Shown: piece by piece, positions 15,919 to 25,142 of the stretch | Position numbering within the stretch: the stretch's first letter is position 1 | Layout of the letters: every line of letters starts with the position of its first letter | Origin: Coriobacteriia bacterium | Lineage (GTDB): Bacteria > Actinomycetota > Coriobacteriia > Coriobacteriales > UBA8131 | Length of the DNA stretch: 61,776 nt | Assembly (NCBI GenBank): GCA_009784945.1 | Contig: WQXH01000007.1 | Location: 1-61,776, forward strand | Direction of reading: 5' to 3' | The notes under the pieces: model-generated | Told to the model about the DNA's origin: nothing | Databases searched by the model: none | The model's input: the letters and a program-made list of their open reading frames with translations, nothing else | Made by a program: the position numbers and the translations under genes

Positions 15919-16527
15919 TCAGGTTTTGTCATCATGTTCGAGGGTAAAGAAGCTGGGAGAGTTAGGAGTAACTTTTCTTTGAGAAAAGGCAATGGCAGTA
16001 TCTTCAATGGTAGCAATGCTTGCAACAACACAGACGACTGCCGCTGGTATATCAAGCCCAATATCAAGGATGTGAACCACGGGGATGATGAGAACCAAGA
16101 GCAAGGCACTGGTCTTATCAAGAATGGTGTGAGTAATGACTCCTGAGTGGCGCTTAGTGCTTATGACACCTGAGCTAACCTTGACTACCAAAATTACTGC
16201 TATCCACACGACCAGCCAGATAGGCACCATAAAGCACCTGAACATCGTTATGAGAATGGCAATTGCAAAGACAAAGTCCCCCACTGTGTCCAGCATAGCA
16301 CCCGTCTTACTTTCGAGTTTTTGCTTCCTTGCAATCACTCCGTCAAAAATGTCAGAAAAAATACAGTAGACGTAGACAACGTAAAACGACACTGACAAGG
16401 GTTCGAGAAGCAAAAGCAGCAGCGAAAGGACTATACGGGATATGGAAAGTATGTTAGGTATCATTTTGATATTAATGGCGCTTACCGCTTTCTTCTCTGT
16501 ACTGTTTGTTTCTACCTCAACGAACAC
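15919..16527 (-). CDS. CDP-alcohol phosphatidyltransferase family protein
   Basis: The protein is up to 202 residues and has the complete family signature: DIFDGVIARKQKLESKTGAM followed by LDTVGD, i.e. D-x2-DG-x2-AR-...-G-x3-D-x3-D, plus five to six membrane segments. Relatives transfer a phosphatidyl group from CDP-diacylglycerol to glycerol phosphate, inositol phosphate or similar. The sequence does not tell which alcohol is used. Start is uncertain: a GTG at 16527 gives the longest form, while ATG at 16464 (MIPNILSISRIVLS) is where family members normally begin; neither has a good ribosome binding site. Confidence 0.85.
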   Translation of the reverse strand: MFVEVETNSTEKKAVSAINIKMIPNILSISRIVLSLLLLLLEPLSVSFYVVYVYCIFSDIFDGVIARKQKLESKTGAMLDTVGDFVFAIAILITMFRCFMVPIWLVVWIAVILVVKVSSGVISTKRHSGVITHTILDKTSALLLVLIIPVVHILDIGLDIPAAVVCVVASIATIEDTAIAFSQRKVTPNSPSFFTLEHDDKT

Positions 16528-16707
16528 CGTTGATGTTGCGCCGAGGTGTAGATAACAAAGATTGGCTTGGTGCTCTTTAAGTATAGCCTAATCGTCTCAG
16601 TTGTCCCCTCAAGGACAACAGGCATAACCAAAAATGCTGCCCAAAAGGCTTCAGCGACACTGAGGGAGCTAAAAGGGACGACTTATGCGTGCCCTTGTCC
16701 CCATAAA

Positions 16708-16975
16708 ATAGCCTCCTCAATGTTTGTTGTCATTATCTCTATAATCTCCGTTAAGTCTGCGTTGCTCCAGTCATCGGGCTCGTTGTCGCAATATGCATTT
16801 TTTGCGAGGGTCAGTGGCGCGGTATGCTCTTGCGGCAGGCGTGCAATCACCCACTCTGCAGCTTGATTTATTACCTTCCACCTAAGATCAATTCTTCTAT
16901 CATAAATATCGTTAGAGTTTATATTAGCATTTGCATTTCGCTATCTCTTACGGTGGGTAGAGATAACAGAGAAAG
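16708..16975 (-). pseudogene. Internally deleted relic of an AadA-like gene
   Basis: Positions 16708-16864 match the last ~150 bp of the gene at 1973-2749 (same codons for the C-terminal residues up to the AAEW-VIERLPQE block). Positions 16864-16975 match the sequence just upstream of that gene's start (about 2750-2860). Thus everything between, including the catalytic domain, is gone. Similarity is roughly 80% by eye, so the two genes were diverged homologues, not a fresh duplicate. The rest of the gap (16528-16707) shows a small hairpin, TTGTCC/GGACAA near 16600, and no gene. Confidence 0.8.
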
Positions 16976-17030
16976 CTCCCTGTCTGGTAATATGATTGGA
17001 GCCATCCCCTGCCAGATATTGGAGGTATTA

Positions 17031-17375
17031 ATGAGTAGTTCAAAAACGAGGGAAGCTTGCCTGGCAGAGCTACGGAATCTTTTAAGCAAACCGAATTATG
17101 GAGGTAGCTTGCCTGCTCATGAAAAAGTTGTTGAGCTCACCTCGTATATGGACACACACTTTCAAACACAATTCAACGTTAGCCTTGTTAGTAGTGGAAA
17201 ATGGATTGGGCCTAGCTGCGATGATTGTGATGATTACGAGTGCAGCGAATCCCAGTTTGTCAGTTGCGAAATGGGCAGCTATTATGTTGAAAGCTACCTT
17301 ACTCGTTTAGATAAGGACATTGGATTTGGCGGATTGGCAAAGATGCTAGACGAATTCGAGAGAAATGAGTGCTGA
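17031..17375 (+). CDS. Hypothetical protein with acidic CxxC-like cluster
   Basis: The 114-residue protein begins MSSSKTREACLAELRNLL behind a clear GGAGGT ribosome binding site 5 bases before the ATG. A central motif CDDCDDYEC is acidic and cysteine-rich. I do not recognise the family. There is no signal peptide or membrane segment. A longer open frame upstream overlaps the deleted AadA-like relic and was not used because the ribosome binding site supports 17031. Confidence 0.65.
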   Translation: MSSSKTREACLAELRNLLSKPNYGGSLPAHEKVVELTSYMDTHFQTQFNVSLVSSGKWIGPSCDDCDDYECSESQFVSCEMGSYYVESYLTRLDKDIGFGGLAKMLDEFERNEC

Positions 17376-17380
17376 TACAG

Positions 17381-17423
17381 AAGTCAGATAAAACAGAAGG
17401 CGGTTTCCTGTCTTATCTGACTT
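17381..17423. terminator. Hairpin between convergent genes
   Basis: AAGTCAGATAAAACAG and CTGTCTTATCTGACTT form a 16-bp stem with one mismatch and an 11-base loop, placed just behind the stop of the hypothetical gene and ahead of the convergent aldolase. It could serve both strands, though no long T run follows. Confidence 0.6.
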
Positions 17424-17479
17424 GTCCTGTCTTATCGTGGCCAGTTGTACAATAGGGCGCACGTTGGTAAATCTGATGC

Positions 17480-18751
17480 TTAGTCGTCAAAGTCTCCGTC
17501 GGGGCCTTCATTGACTACCAGCAATTGAGCCTTCTCGAAAATCTTATCCGAAGTCCACTCGTCAAGGCTCTCTATTTGCTCACTCTTGGGGCCGAGGTCA
17601 TAAGATCCAGCATCCAGGATACTTTCAATAGCCAATGTGGCGGTATCGGCTCCGTTAAACACCTCGCTGATCATCAGATAGGCAAAGTCCTTAACGTCTG
17701 CAATCATTCGCTCTTGTACCGCAGCAGACTGGTTGAGAAGCTGGATTTCAAAGGGCAGGCAGAGCTTCTTGTAGTTGCCGCCACTCCAGTCATTTGCCTT
17801 GGCATAGGCTCTCATCTCGCTCCACAGCGCTTCGGTTGCGCCTTTTTCGGAAAGCTTGATGAACTCTTTATCCTCGTTGAGCTCGGCGTTTCCAAACTCA
17901 TTTACGCTAACCCCCCACGAAATCATCATGAGAGCGGTAGCAACGTTAGCTTTGGTCGTATTTGTTTGAGCAGCAATCTGACGCAGCTTGTCGAAGCTGT
18001 TTCCAGAAGTGCCGTGTTGGGCACCATCTACCTTATAGGGCTCAAGAGCCTTGTGGATATCGGCAGTCAGATCAATTTGGATGCCACCGCCAGATGCCTC
18101 AATGCCGTGCGTCGTTCCATTGTTTAAGGCTATCCACTCGGGATGTATGCCATGGGCGTTAAGTCCCTGAACAAGGAAAAGGGCTTCTTCTACCGTCGAA
18201 AGGCCCTCTTTGCCTTTAATCTCTCCTACTTCTACCTCAAGACCAGCCCAAGATGGAACATATTGAGCCAGCTCTATGCAGGCAAGCAGATTCTCAGCGT
18301 CGGGCAAATGTGACGCATCAATGGCAATAGAAGTGATTCCAGCCTTAAACATCTTTGGGATTTCTATTTTTGCCTTTTCGATGTCTTCATCGCCTTTGAT
18401 GGTGTAGTGATCGGCATGAATCGCAACAGGTATGGTAATGTCCAGTCGATTGCATATAGTGTTGACCACAGAAGCAATGTTCCAGAAATTTACTCCACAA
18501 TAACTGGACTCCGACTTGGCAATCTCAATTATTAATCCAGCGTTTGCTTTTTGCGCTGCCAACAGTGCACCGCTTATGGCAAAGCTGTTGCGACCGTTTG
18601 CCGCCATGGCAATGGCCTTTCCTTTTGCAGACATAGCACGGTCGATGACCTTGCCGCTCACTATCAGCGCCCTTGAGTCGGGAAACAGTTCCGCGATATT
18701 GGGGGCGCGTCCTATCTGTAGAGCCTTTTCGAAATCGGTTGAATTTGACAT
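17480..18751 (-). CDS. Class II fructose-bisphosphate aldolase family protein
   Basis: The 423-residue protein has the zinc-dependent aldolase motifs in order: HADH (residues 112-115), LEVEVGEIKGKEG, ALNNGTTHG with a zinc histidine, and AQHGTSG with the third. It should cleave fructose-1,6-bisphosphate, or a related ketose bisphosphate, in the cytoplasm. It is longer than the usual ~285-345 residues because of a C-terminal extension, as in a long subclass I recall from anaerobes. GAGAGGA precedes ATG at 18751; an ATG five codons upstream is less likely. Monocistronic, with repeated TGTAATAT boxes upstream. Confidence 0.85.
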   Translation of the reverse strand: MSNSTDFEKALQIGRAPNIAELFPDSRALIVSGKVIDRAMSAKGKAIAMAANGRNSFAISGALLAAQKANAGLIIEIAKSESSYCGVNFWNIASVVNTICNRLDITIPVAIHADHYTIKGDEDIEKAKIEIPKMFKAGITSIAIDASHLPDAENLLACIELAQYVPSWAGLEVEVGEIKGKEGLSTVEEALFLVQGLNAHGIHPEWIALNNGTTHGIEASGGGIQIDLTADIHKALEPYKVDGAQHGTSGNSFDKLRQIAAQTNTTKANVATALMMISWGVSVNEFGNAELNEDKEFIKLSEKGATEALWSEMRAYAKANDWSGGNYKKLCLPFEIQLLNQSAAVQERMIADVKDFAYLMISEVFNGADTATLAIESILDAGSYDLGPKSEQIESLDEWTSDKIFEKAQLLVVNEGPDGDFDD

Positions 18752-18813
18752 AAGCAGTCCTCTCACTATAGGGTCTCAACAGGCACATGAAAATACCTTT
18801 CGTAGGTAGGCGC

Positions 18814-18846
18814 TGTAATATCACGCATATGAACTTGTAATATTAC
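18814..18846. promoter_or_regulatory. Repeated TGTAATAT boxes upstream of the aldolase gene
   Basis: TGTAATAT occurs at 18814-18821 and 18836-18843, 22 bp apart; the second is part of the 10-bp palindrome GTAATATTAC. The 250-bp stretch to the ThpR gene holds nothing else I can name. A regulator site is possible but unassigned. Confidence 0.35.
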
Positions 18847-19017
18847 TTGCCTCTTCCAGTATAGCGAAAATATGTCCCTTTGCGAGAAATTGATACTTAT
18901 GTAACTTGAGTAGCACTTTTTTTGCGGCAAGAGGTAGATATCAGGTGTTTTCTGTAAAAGATTACGCCAAAAATGATGCTTAGCGCACTCATTAGTAGTT
19001 ATAGCTGCTGCGCAATA

Positions 19018-19560
19018 CTACTGGATCCAGTCCGTTCTTTCGCTCAGGTCAAAAGAGTCAATTATGGTATAGCTCACATTTTTAGCTTCGAAACTTGACT
19101 TGAACAGCGAAATGCTACTCACCTCTATTGTGCGCTGAGGGGCAGTTAAAACCATCGGCATTGAAGCACTGACTCCCCGTGCAATGGTGATGTGAGGGTG
19201 GTAAGCCCGCTTTTCAATGTCAAAGCCAGCGCTGCGATACAGGCTGTCGAGCTCATTTTGCAGCCTGAGTAGTGCTGTGTTTTCTTGGATGCCCACCCAC
19301 CAGGTGCGACCCCTGGGTTGCTTAAAGCTACCAATCCCTTCAAGCGCCAACTCAAAGGGCGCATGAAAGCTGCTTGGTAGGTGAAGAATATCGCACGCTT
19401 CATTAATGCGTTTGGTTTCTCCGATAAAGAGCAGGGTGAGGTGAAAGTTCTGGAGGGGCACCAGACGTGCCTGCTCTGCCTGGTGCCTCAGGCTGGTGGC
19501 CATGTGCCAGAGCTCTTCTTTAAGCTCTCCGGGTAAGTCTATGGCAATAAAGAGTCGCAT
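19018..19560 (-). CDS. thpR: RNA 2',3'-cyclic phosphodiesterase
   Basis: The 180-residue protein is a 2H phosphoesterase of the LigT/ThpR group. It starts MRLFIAIDLPGELKEEL, and the two catalytic HxTx motifs are HLTL in FHLTLLFIG (about residue 43) and HITI in YHPHITIAR (about residue 124). It hydrolyses 2',3'-cyclic phosphate ends in RNA; the physiological role is unclear. Length matches the family. Isolated gene; no operon partner. Confidence 0.92.
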   Translation of the reverse strand: MRLFIAIDLPGELKEELWHMATSLRHQAEQARLVPLQNFHLTLLFIGETKRINEACDILHLPSSFHAPFELALEGIGSFKQPRGRTWWVGIQENTALLRLQNELDSLYRSAGFDIEKRAYHPHITIARGVSASMPMVLTAPQRTIEVSSISLFKSSFEAKNVSYTIIDSFDLSERTDWIQ

Positions 19561-19686
19561 TTCTGTATTATACTCAATAGAGAATTTTTAGGCAGCAAAC
19601 GATGGAGGTAGCTTGCGATGGAGATAGCTCATCAAATCCTACCGAGCTCTCTTTTCCGATAGTCAGACCGACACATACTACTGCTG

Positions 19687-20343
19687 TTACACCTGGTAGT
19701 ACAAAACGGCGAGTTGCGTGCGGTTTTTGAGTTCCAATTTGGTGAGTATTGTGCTTACATAGTTGCGCACCGTTCCCTCGCTGATGTAAAGGGTGCTGGC
19801 TATCTCCTTGTTATCAAACCCCTTTGCTACGAGCTCAAATATCTCATACTCCCGCTCACTCAAAACAGAGAGCTCTGTTGCAGAAGACCTCTCTTTGCCC
19901 TGCTGCTTATATGCCAGTGGTTTTTCAGCTCCTCTGTTTATCAGGCTGCCCATGTGTTCGAGCACTTCATTGCCAATAACACTTTGACCTGCAAGAACCG
20001 AGCGCAGAGCCGGTGCAATGGTAGAGACCTCCTGTTTAACGAGATAGCCCTTTGCTCCCATTTTTAACGCACTTGCCAGATACTCCTCGTCTGCAAAGGT
20101 GGTCAGGAAGACAATTCGAGCGTTGTGATGCTGCGCAAGGATTACCTCAGCGGCATCGAGCCCGTTTGTATCGAGCATCTGAATATCCAGCAATAGGATA
20201 TCAGGCTGCAAGTCCTCGTAGAGCGCCTGCGCTTCTGCGCCATCGCTGCCCATCCCCACTACCTCAATATCTACTTCAGAGCTCAAAATGGTATTGAGAG
20301 AGTGAGCAACAAAGCTATCATCATCTACAATTACAATGCGCAT
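19687..20343 (-). CDS. NarL/LuxR-type response regulator
   Basis: The 218-residue protein has a receiver domain with acidic pocket DDD at residues 7-9, phospho-acceptor D53 (ILLLDIQM) and a conserved K near 106, then a LuxR-type helix-turn-helix (SEREYEIFELVAKGFDNKEI, then SEGTVRNYVSTILTKL). It overlaps the sensor kinase gene by 13 bp. The pair lies near an ABC exporter operon on the other strand; regulation of that exporter is a reasonable but unproven guess. Confidence 0.93.
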   Translation of the reverse strand: MRIVIVDDDSFVAHSLNTILSSEVDIEVVGMGSDGAEAQALYEDLQPDILLLDIQMLDTNGLDAAEVILAQHHNARIVFLTTFADEEYLASALKMGAKGYLVKQEVSTIAPALRSVLAGQSVIGNEVLEHMGSLINRGAEKPLAYKQQGKERSSATELSVLSEREYEIFELVAKGFDNKEIASTLYISEGTVRNYVSTILTKLELKNRTQLAVLYYQV

Positions 20344-21422
20344 TGGCGCTCCTCTTTGACAACCTCTTCTTTTGGGATGGTAACCAGCACTTTGAAGCCC
20401 TTGTCGAAACTTGTTCTGAGTGTTCCACCAAGGGCACGTGTACGCTCCTCCATACTAACGAGTCCCATACCGCCTGCTTTGCCAACCTTGACCCTTGAAG
20501 GAGGGCAACTGCCGTTATCGCGCACAACAAGTTGGTAGAGCCCAGGAAACTCAATGATAGATACCACTACCGTGGTGGCGTTGCTATGCCTCTGCGTGTT
20601 AGAGAGCGCCTCACGAACTATGGAAAGAACCGCTGCACTAACCCTAAAGGGCGGCTCAGCGCTGCGATACTCCAGCTCTATTACCAATCCCTCATCTTCC
20701 AGGGCGAGCGCTTCAAGCTGGGCTTGAAGATTTGATGCTTCCTCGTGCAAGTTGTGGACACTTTTGCGTACAGTCTCAAAGGCACTGTCGAGCGTGCTGC
20801 CCACATGCTCAAGCTCGGCGGTGAGCTGTGTGTCGCTTGCGTGTACCACTGCCAAAGCCTTTATTTGCAGAATACTGCGCGTGAGCAAATGCCCTACGTT
20901 GTCATGTATTTCTCGAGCTATACGGCTGCGCTCATTGAGGGTTGCAAGCTCGCGCTCTAAATCATGACGCTCAAGCAGGTCGCGATTGCGTAACTCCAGC
21001 TCGTAGGATGCTTTTGCAAGCTTGTCTCTCTCATCATAGGAGCTTACCTGCTGTTTTGCTATCAGCATGGTGCGCCATGAAAGCAAGCAGCCCAGAAAAC
21101 AAAAACCGCTTGCTGCAATGAGAATGAAGATCTCAGTGTCAAGACGCCATGGAAACACTAGTAGTAAGATCAATGTGGCCAACCAAGAAGCCCTGATCCC
21201 AAGCGGACGCAACCTCATGAGATCGCCAGCAGCCAAAGGCAAAAACACAACGATGCTGGGAGCAAAGAGTGCTGCAGCGCAGTAAAGAAGCGGGCAACTA
21301 ACCTGTAACCAAAACGGAGCTTTAGGCAACTCGAAGAGCGCAGTGAGGCTCACAGCCACCAGCATGCCAATAATTAATGAGGTGGTAACGCCAGAGAGCA
21401 GCATCAACCCCAAACAAAGCAA
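20331..21422 (-). CDS. Sensor histidine kinase, HisKA_3 type
   Basis: The ~363-residue protein has about five N-terminal membrane segments, a short coiled linker, a HisKA_3 dimerisation box RIAREIHDNVGHLL with phospho-histidine near residue 173, and a HATPase domain ending in GGMGLVSMEER. This is the DesK/NarX-like class that partners NarL-type regulators. The start is uncertain: TTG at 21422 is assumed, but the frame stays open into the end of the PAP2-like gene and no clear ribosome binding site is visible. Coupled to the regulator gene by overlap. Confidence 0.9.
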   Translation of the reverse strand: MLCLGLMLLSGVTTSLIIGMLVAVSLTALFELPKAPFWLQVSCPLLYCAAALFAPSIVVFLPLAAGDLMRLRPLGIRASWLATLILLLVFPWRLDTEIFILIAASGFCFLGCLLSWRTMLIAKQQVSSYDERDKLAKASYELELRNRDLLERHDLERELATLNERSRIAREIHDNVGHLLTRSILQIKALAVVHASDTQLTAELEHVGSTLDSAFETVRKSVHNLHEEASNLQAQLEALALEDEGLVIELEYRSAEPPFRVSAAVLSIVREALSNTQRHSNATTVVVSIIEFPGLYQLVVRDNGSCPPSRVKVGKAGGMGLVSMEERTRALGGTLRTSFDKGFKVLVTIPKEEVVKEERQCAL

Positions 21423-21478
21423 GAAGACAATAACCTTGTTAAGCAGATAATCTATAGCAGGATTATACGATAAAGCTC

Positions 21479-22099
21479 TTATAGAGCAGGAACCAGCTTA
21501 ACAATTGTCAAAGAAACAATGAATGCAACAAGTGCTGACGCGGCTCCATAGATTAACTCACCAACACTATGGCGCCCCAGCCGCAAGGAAGACCAGGCCA
21601 CCGCAACGGCAACCAATATGCAGGGTATAATGCCGTAGATCCCCGCAAAATACACAGGAAACACCAAAGGGCCCATGGTGCCACAGGCATGCCCACTTGC
21701 TCGTATCTTGAGCACCTTGTTAAAGAAAAGAAGTGTTAAAACCGAAAGCAAATAGGTAAGAAAGATGAGAAGAAGCCCGCTGCTCACCTGGCTAAAGATG
21801 CCATAAAGCACTGCGCCGCTGTAACCTGTCAGGCTCAGCACAAGGGCCAGGTTGCGCTGGCCTTCTCTCCCTCTTGTCCTAAACTTGGGCACCAGGTAAG
21901 AAATGGGGTAAGCAAGCAGGGGGATCAATACCAAAAACGTAAGGGCTAACACTAGCTCAAGAGGCAAGGCTATTACCGCCCTGCTATACAGGTAGAGAAA
22001 GACCAAAAGTGCGGCAACTAATATCGGGGGAACGGTTAAAACACGCAAGACTAACGCCAGCTTGTCAACAATTGTTTGCTTTTTTTCTTCCTGCTTCAT
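21479..22099 (-). CDS. PAP2-like membrane protein
   Basis: The 206-residue protein has about six membrane segments. ASGHACG and LRLGRHSVGELIYG resemble PAP2 phosphatase motifs 2 and 3 (SGH; SR-x5-H-x3-D), with the final aspartate replaced by glutamate and the motif 1 lysine region (KxxxxxxRP) not obvious. It may be a polyprenyl- or lipid-phosphate phosphatase or an inactive relative. It lies upstream of, and probably in one operon with, the histidine kinase and regulator. Confidence 0.65.
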   Translation of the reverse strand: MKQEEKKQTIVDKLALVLRVLTVPPILVAALLVFLYLYSRAVIALPLELVLALTFLVLIPLLAYPISYLVPKFRTRGREGQRNLALVLSLTGYSGAVLYGIFSQVSSGLLLIFLTYLLSVLTLLFFNKVLKIRASGHACGTMGPLVFPVYFAGIYGIIPCILVAVAVAWSSLRLGRHSVGELIYGAASALVAFIVSLTIVKLVPAL

Positions 22100-22222
22100 T
22101 TGCTCTACCTCTGCTGAATCTGATAGTATTTCTCTGATTGTTTTTGTTACGGCTTTACCTAGTTTTGTTTACTATATCATATGGACTAGAATAACATAGG
22201 TAACAGTTTAGTGGAGGTATGT

Positions 22223-22795
22223 ATGAACACCACTGGCTCTGAGGAAAGAGGGTCACAGCTCGCAAGTCTCGCCTTACCGAGGTATAGCAGTCTGCCTTCT
22301 TTTGGGATATACGTCGACCAGCTTGTATCTTTGGTCAATGACATCGTTGGCTCCTTTGCCATGCCAGAAGAAAAGACTCTTACTGCCTCAATGGTCAATA
22401 ATTATGTCAAGCATGGGGTCATCCCCAAGCCCATAAGCAAAAAGTACACGCGTGATCATATAGCCTGCTTGATAGTAGTGTGTATTCTCAAAAAAGTGTT
22501 TAGCATTCCTGAGATTACCCTGTTGATTCGTATGCACATTGCTCATCTTACAACAGAGCAAGCTTTTGATACTTTTGCTGAGTCGCTTGAAAACAGCGTT
22601 GCCTTAATGTTGTATGGCAAAACCGTCAACCCAATTAAAGAGCAGGCAGAAACTATTGAAAATGGCTTGCTCATAGAAAGAGCAGTTTTGACTGTTTCCA
22701 GCAAACTTTTTGTGCAATTAAACATGGCTACCGAGGCAGCCAAAACTACGAGTAAAGATAGCGATACTCCCAAACAAAAGCGCAAGAAGGCTTGA
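22223..22795 (+). CDS. DUF1836 domain protein (putative MerR-like regulator)
   Basis: The ~190-residue protein carries the DUF1836 pattern TASMVNNYVKHGVIPKPISKKYTRDHIACLIVVCILKKVFSIPEI (about residues 55-100), which resembles a MerR-type helix-turn-helix followed by a helical domain. The C terminus is a lysine-rich tail. ATG at 22223 follows GGAGG; a GTG four codons earlier overlaps that site and was rejected. It lies upstream of the ABC exporter genes in the same direction but 200 bp away. Confidence 0.8.
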   Translation: MNTTGSEERGSQLASLALPRYSSLPSFGIYVDQLVSLVNDIVGSFAMPEEKTLTASMVNNYVKHGVIPKPISKKYTRDHIACLIVVCILKKVFSIPEITLLIRMHIAHLTTEQAFDTFAESLENSVALMLYGKTVNPIKEQAETIENGLLIERAVLTVSSKLFVQLNMATEAAKTTSKDSDTPKQKRKKA

Positions 22796-22997
22796 GGTTG
22801 CAAAGAATAGTGAGCTTGATGCATGGGGTTATCATGTGACATTTGTCATGGGTGAAGGTTTTGTATTGATGACGCTGCTCACTGTTGCGCTTTATCTTGT
22901 CGTGTCACAATAATCAAAGCCTGCTATGCAGCCTCAGTTTACACAGACTACAGGCTTGCCAGGACTATAAGGACACTCATAAAAAAGGGAGCTACCA

Positions 22998-23939
22998 ATG
23001 AACGTTGTAAAGGTGAGTAATCTCGTTAAGCGATACAAAGAGCTCGTAGCTCTCGATCACTTTTCTTTGACCATTGAGCAGGGAGAGATCTTTGGGCTTT
23101 TGGGGCCCAATGGCTCAGGTAAGACCACGGTCATCAACTGTCTGCTTCAACTTCTCACCTATGACAAAGGCTCAATCAAGCTCTTTGGCGAGGACATGAA
23201 ACCTTCTCGCTATGACCTCAAGCGACGCATAGGAATTGTGCCACAGAATATCGCGGTATTTGCCCAGCTTACGGTTTATGAGAACATTGACTACTTCTGC
23301 TCTCTTTACGTAGGCGACAAAAAAGAGCGTAAGAGGCTCGTTGAAGAGGCCATTGAGTTTGTAGGACTGGAAGACTATCAACGCTTTAGACCCCGTAAGC
23401 TCTCGGGAGGGCTCATCAGGCGCCTTAATATTGCCTGTGGCATTGCCCATAAACCGGAGCTCATTATCTTTGATGAACCAACCGTAGCAGTTGACCCTCA
23501 AAGTCGCAATTCAATTCTAGAGGGAATCCAGCGCCTGAACAGAGAGGGCTCAACGGTGGTCTACACCAGTCATTACATGGAAGAGGTAGAGCAAATCTGC
23601 ACCCGTATCATGATTATGGACAAAGGCCAGGCGCTTGCCACGGGCACCAATACCGAACTCAAGAATATGGTGGACATTGGCGAGCGTGTAGAGATTGAAC
23701 TCTCGGGAGAAAGCGATTTGACCGAGGCTCTGCAACTTGTACACGGACTGCCTCTTGTGACCTCTGCCTCTCTGGAGGGAACAGCACTCAAGCTTATATG
23801 CGCCCGCGGAGCCCATTCCCTCTCAAGCGTACTCGGCGCACTCTCAGAGGCATCCCTCACCTATGGCAGAGTCTTTTCTGAGCCTCCCACCCTCAATGAT
23901 GTCTTCCTAGAGATAACCGGCAAGGAATTGAGGGATTAG
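22998..23939 (+). CDS. ABC transporter ATP-binding protein
   Basis: The 313-residue protein has Walker A GPNGSGKT (residues 36-43), Q-loop in VPQNIAVF, signature LSGGLIRRLN and Walker B LIIFDEPTVAVDP, then an H-loop in TSHYMEEVE. A C-terminal extension is typical of drug/antibiotic exporter ATPases (DrrA/CcmA-like). It is followed after one base by two ABC-2 type permease genes, so it powers an exporter of unknown substrate. AAGGGAG precedes the start. Confidence 0.95.
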   Translation: MNVVKVSNLVKRYKELVALDHFSLTIEQGEIFGLLGPNGSGKTTVINCLLQLLTYDKGSIKLFGEDMKPSRYDLKRRIGIVPQNIAVFAQLTVYENIDYFCSLYVGDKKERKRLVEEAIEFVGLEDYQRFRPRKLSGGLIRRLNIACGIAHKPELIIFDEPTVAVDPQSRNSILEGIQRLNREGSTVVYTSHYMEEVEQICTRIMIMDKGQALATGTNTELKNMVDIGERVEIELSGESDLTEALQLVHGLPLVTSASLEGTALKLICARGAHSLSSVLGALSEASLTYGRVFSEPPTLNDVFLEITGKELRD

Positions 23940-23940
23940 C

Positions 23941-25142
23941 GTGCTTACTACCTTTGTCACAACGCTTAAAACCTTGGTGCGAAACCGCGAGGTTTTGCTG
24001 TGGGCAGTGGCCTTTCCCCTGGTGTTGTCCACGCTTTTTGTTGCCATGTTTTCGAACCTGGATGAGGTGCACCGGCTTGAACCTATACCGGTAGTGATTG
24101 TGGATGATGAAAACTACCAGGCAGTTGAAGCTTTTGCCCTCATGATAGAACTCCTCGCCAGCGATGAGGCTAACGAAGGCTCCCCCCTGTTGGTTCCTAC
24201 CTTTGTTGCCAGCGAGGCCGCAGCACTCGAAGCTCTCGAAGCAGAAGTCTATCAGGGTTACATCATGCTCAGCAAAGAGGGCGCGCCTCATTTCATTATG
24301 GATCCTCGTCGTAGTAATGCTTTAGGAAATCCTTCGCAAACGGTCATCTTGATGGTGCTCGATCAGTACTTGCAAAATACAGAGATCGTCAATGCGTTTA
24401 TTCAAGAAAATCCTGCCTTGTTCGCAGACCCGTCTTTCTTAGGCAAGCTAGATGAGCTCCTGGGCGGCAACAACGAACTCAGCTTTACGGAGCGTATCTC
24501 CGTTACCGCTAACCCACCGAGCGGCTCACTGCGCTACTTCTATGCAGTACTCGCCTTTTCGTCCATCATGATGGCGACCTTTGCCCTCGTTGCAGTGGAC
24601 ACAGCACTGGGCAACACCTCGCCGCTGGGCGCACGAAGGAGCGTAGGCGGACAGTCTAAGATCCGCCTGCTTGCCCCTACCCTGACCGCTGCCTGGCTTT
24701 TAAGCTTTGGCTGTGTGCTTGTAGGCTTTGCCTACCTGCGCTTTGTCTTTGGTGTTGACTTTGGCGGCAAGGAGGCTGCCGTGGTGCTGACTCTGGCAGT
24801 GAGCGCTCTTGCAGCAACCTTTCTGGGAGCTTTCTTTGGCTCGCTCTCAATTCCTACTGGCAAAAAAGTGGTTTTGTGGCCTTTGCTTCATGCTTGCTTT
24901 CGCTCTTTGCTGGACTATACGGACCCTTTAGCCAGGACTTGGGAGACCTGGTGGCTCGAGAGCTGCCTCTGCTCTCCGCCATCAATCCGGTGCGTCAGGT
25001 GGCAGACGCCTTCTTCTCGCTCTATTACTATGACGGCTACACAGAGTTGGCTGGTCACTTGTTGGCACTACTGGCTCTCTCAGTCTTCCTCTTTGTCATT
25101 GCCGCGCTAATTATGAGGAGGCAACGCTATGCAAGTATTTAA
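23941..25142 (+). pseudogene. ABC-2 permease 1, interrupted by a -1 frameshift
   Basis: The first frame (from GTG at 23941) encodes one N-terminal membrane segment, a large extracytoplasmic domain and membrane segments up to about residue 308, then runs into unrelated residues and stops at 25110. The -1 frame opened at about 24868 continues the expected protein: FVAFASCLLSLFAGLYG, then INPVRQVADAFF and a final membrane segment, ending at 25142 and overlapping the next gene by 14 bp. The break is at an A6 run (24862-24867) within CAAAAAAG. It may be a real mutation, a phase-variable tract, ribosomal slippage or a sequencing error. With the shift, length and topology are normal for a two-permease exporter. 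Confidence 0.85.

Noticed and set aside
22796-22925. Small hydrophobic peptide (GEGFVLMTLLTVALYLVVSQ)
   Set aside because: A short frame ending at 22913 has a weak GAAGG upstream but only about 14-25 codons; not enough support to list as a gene.
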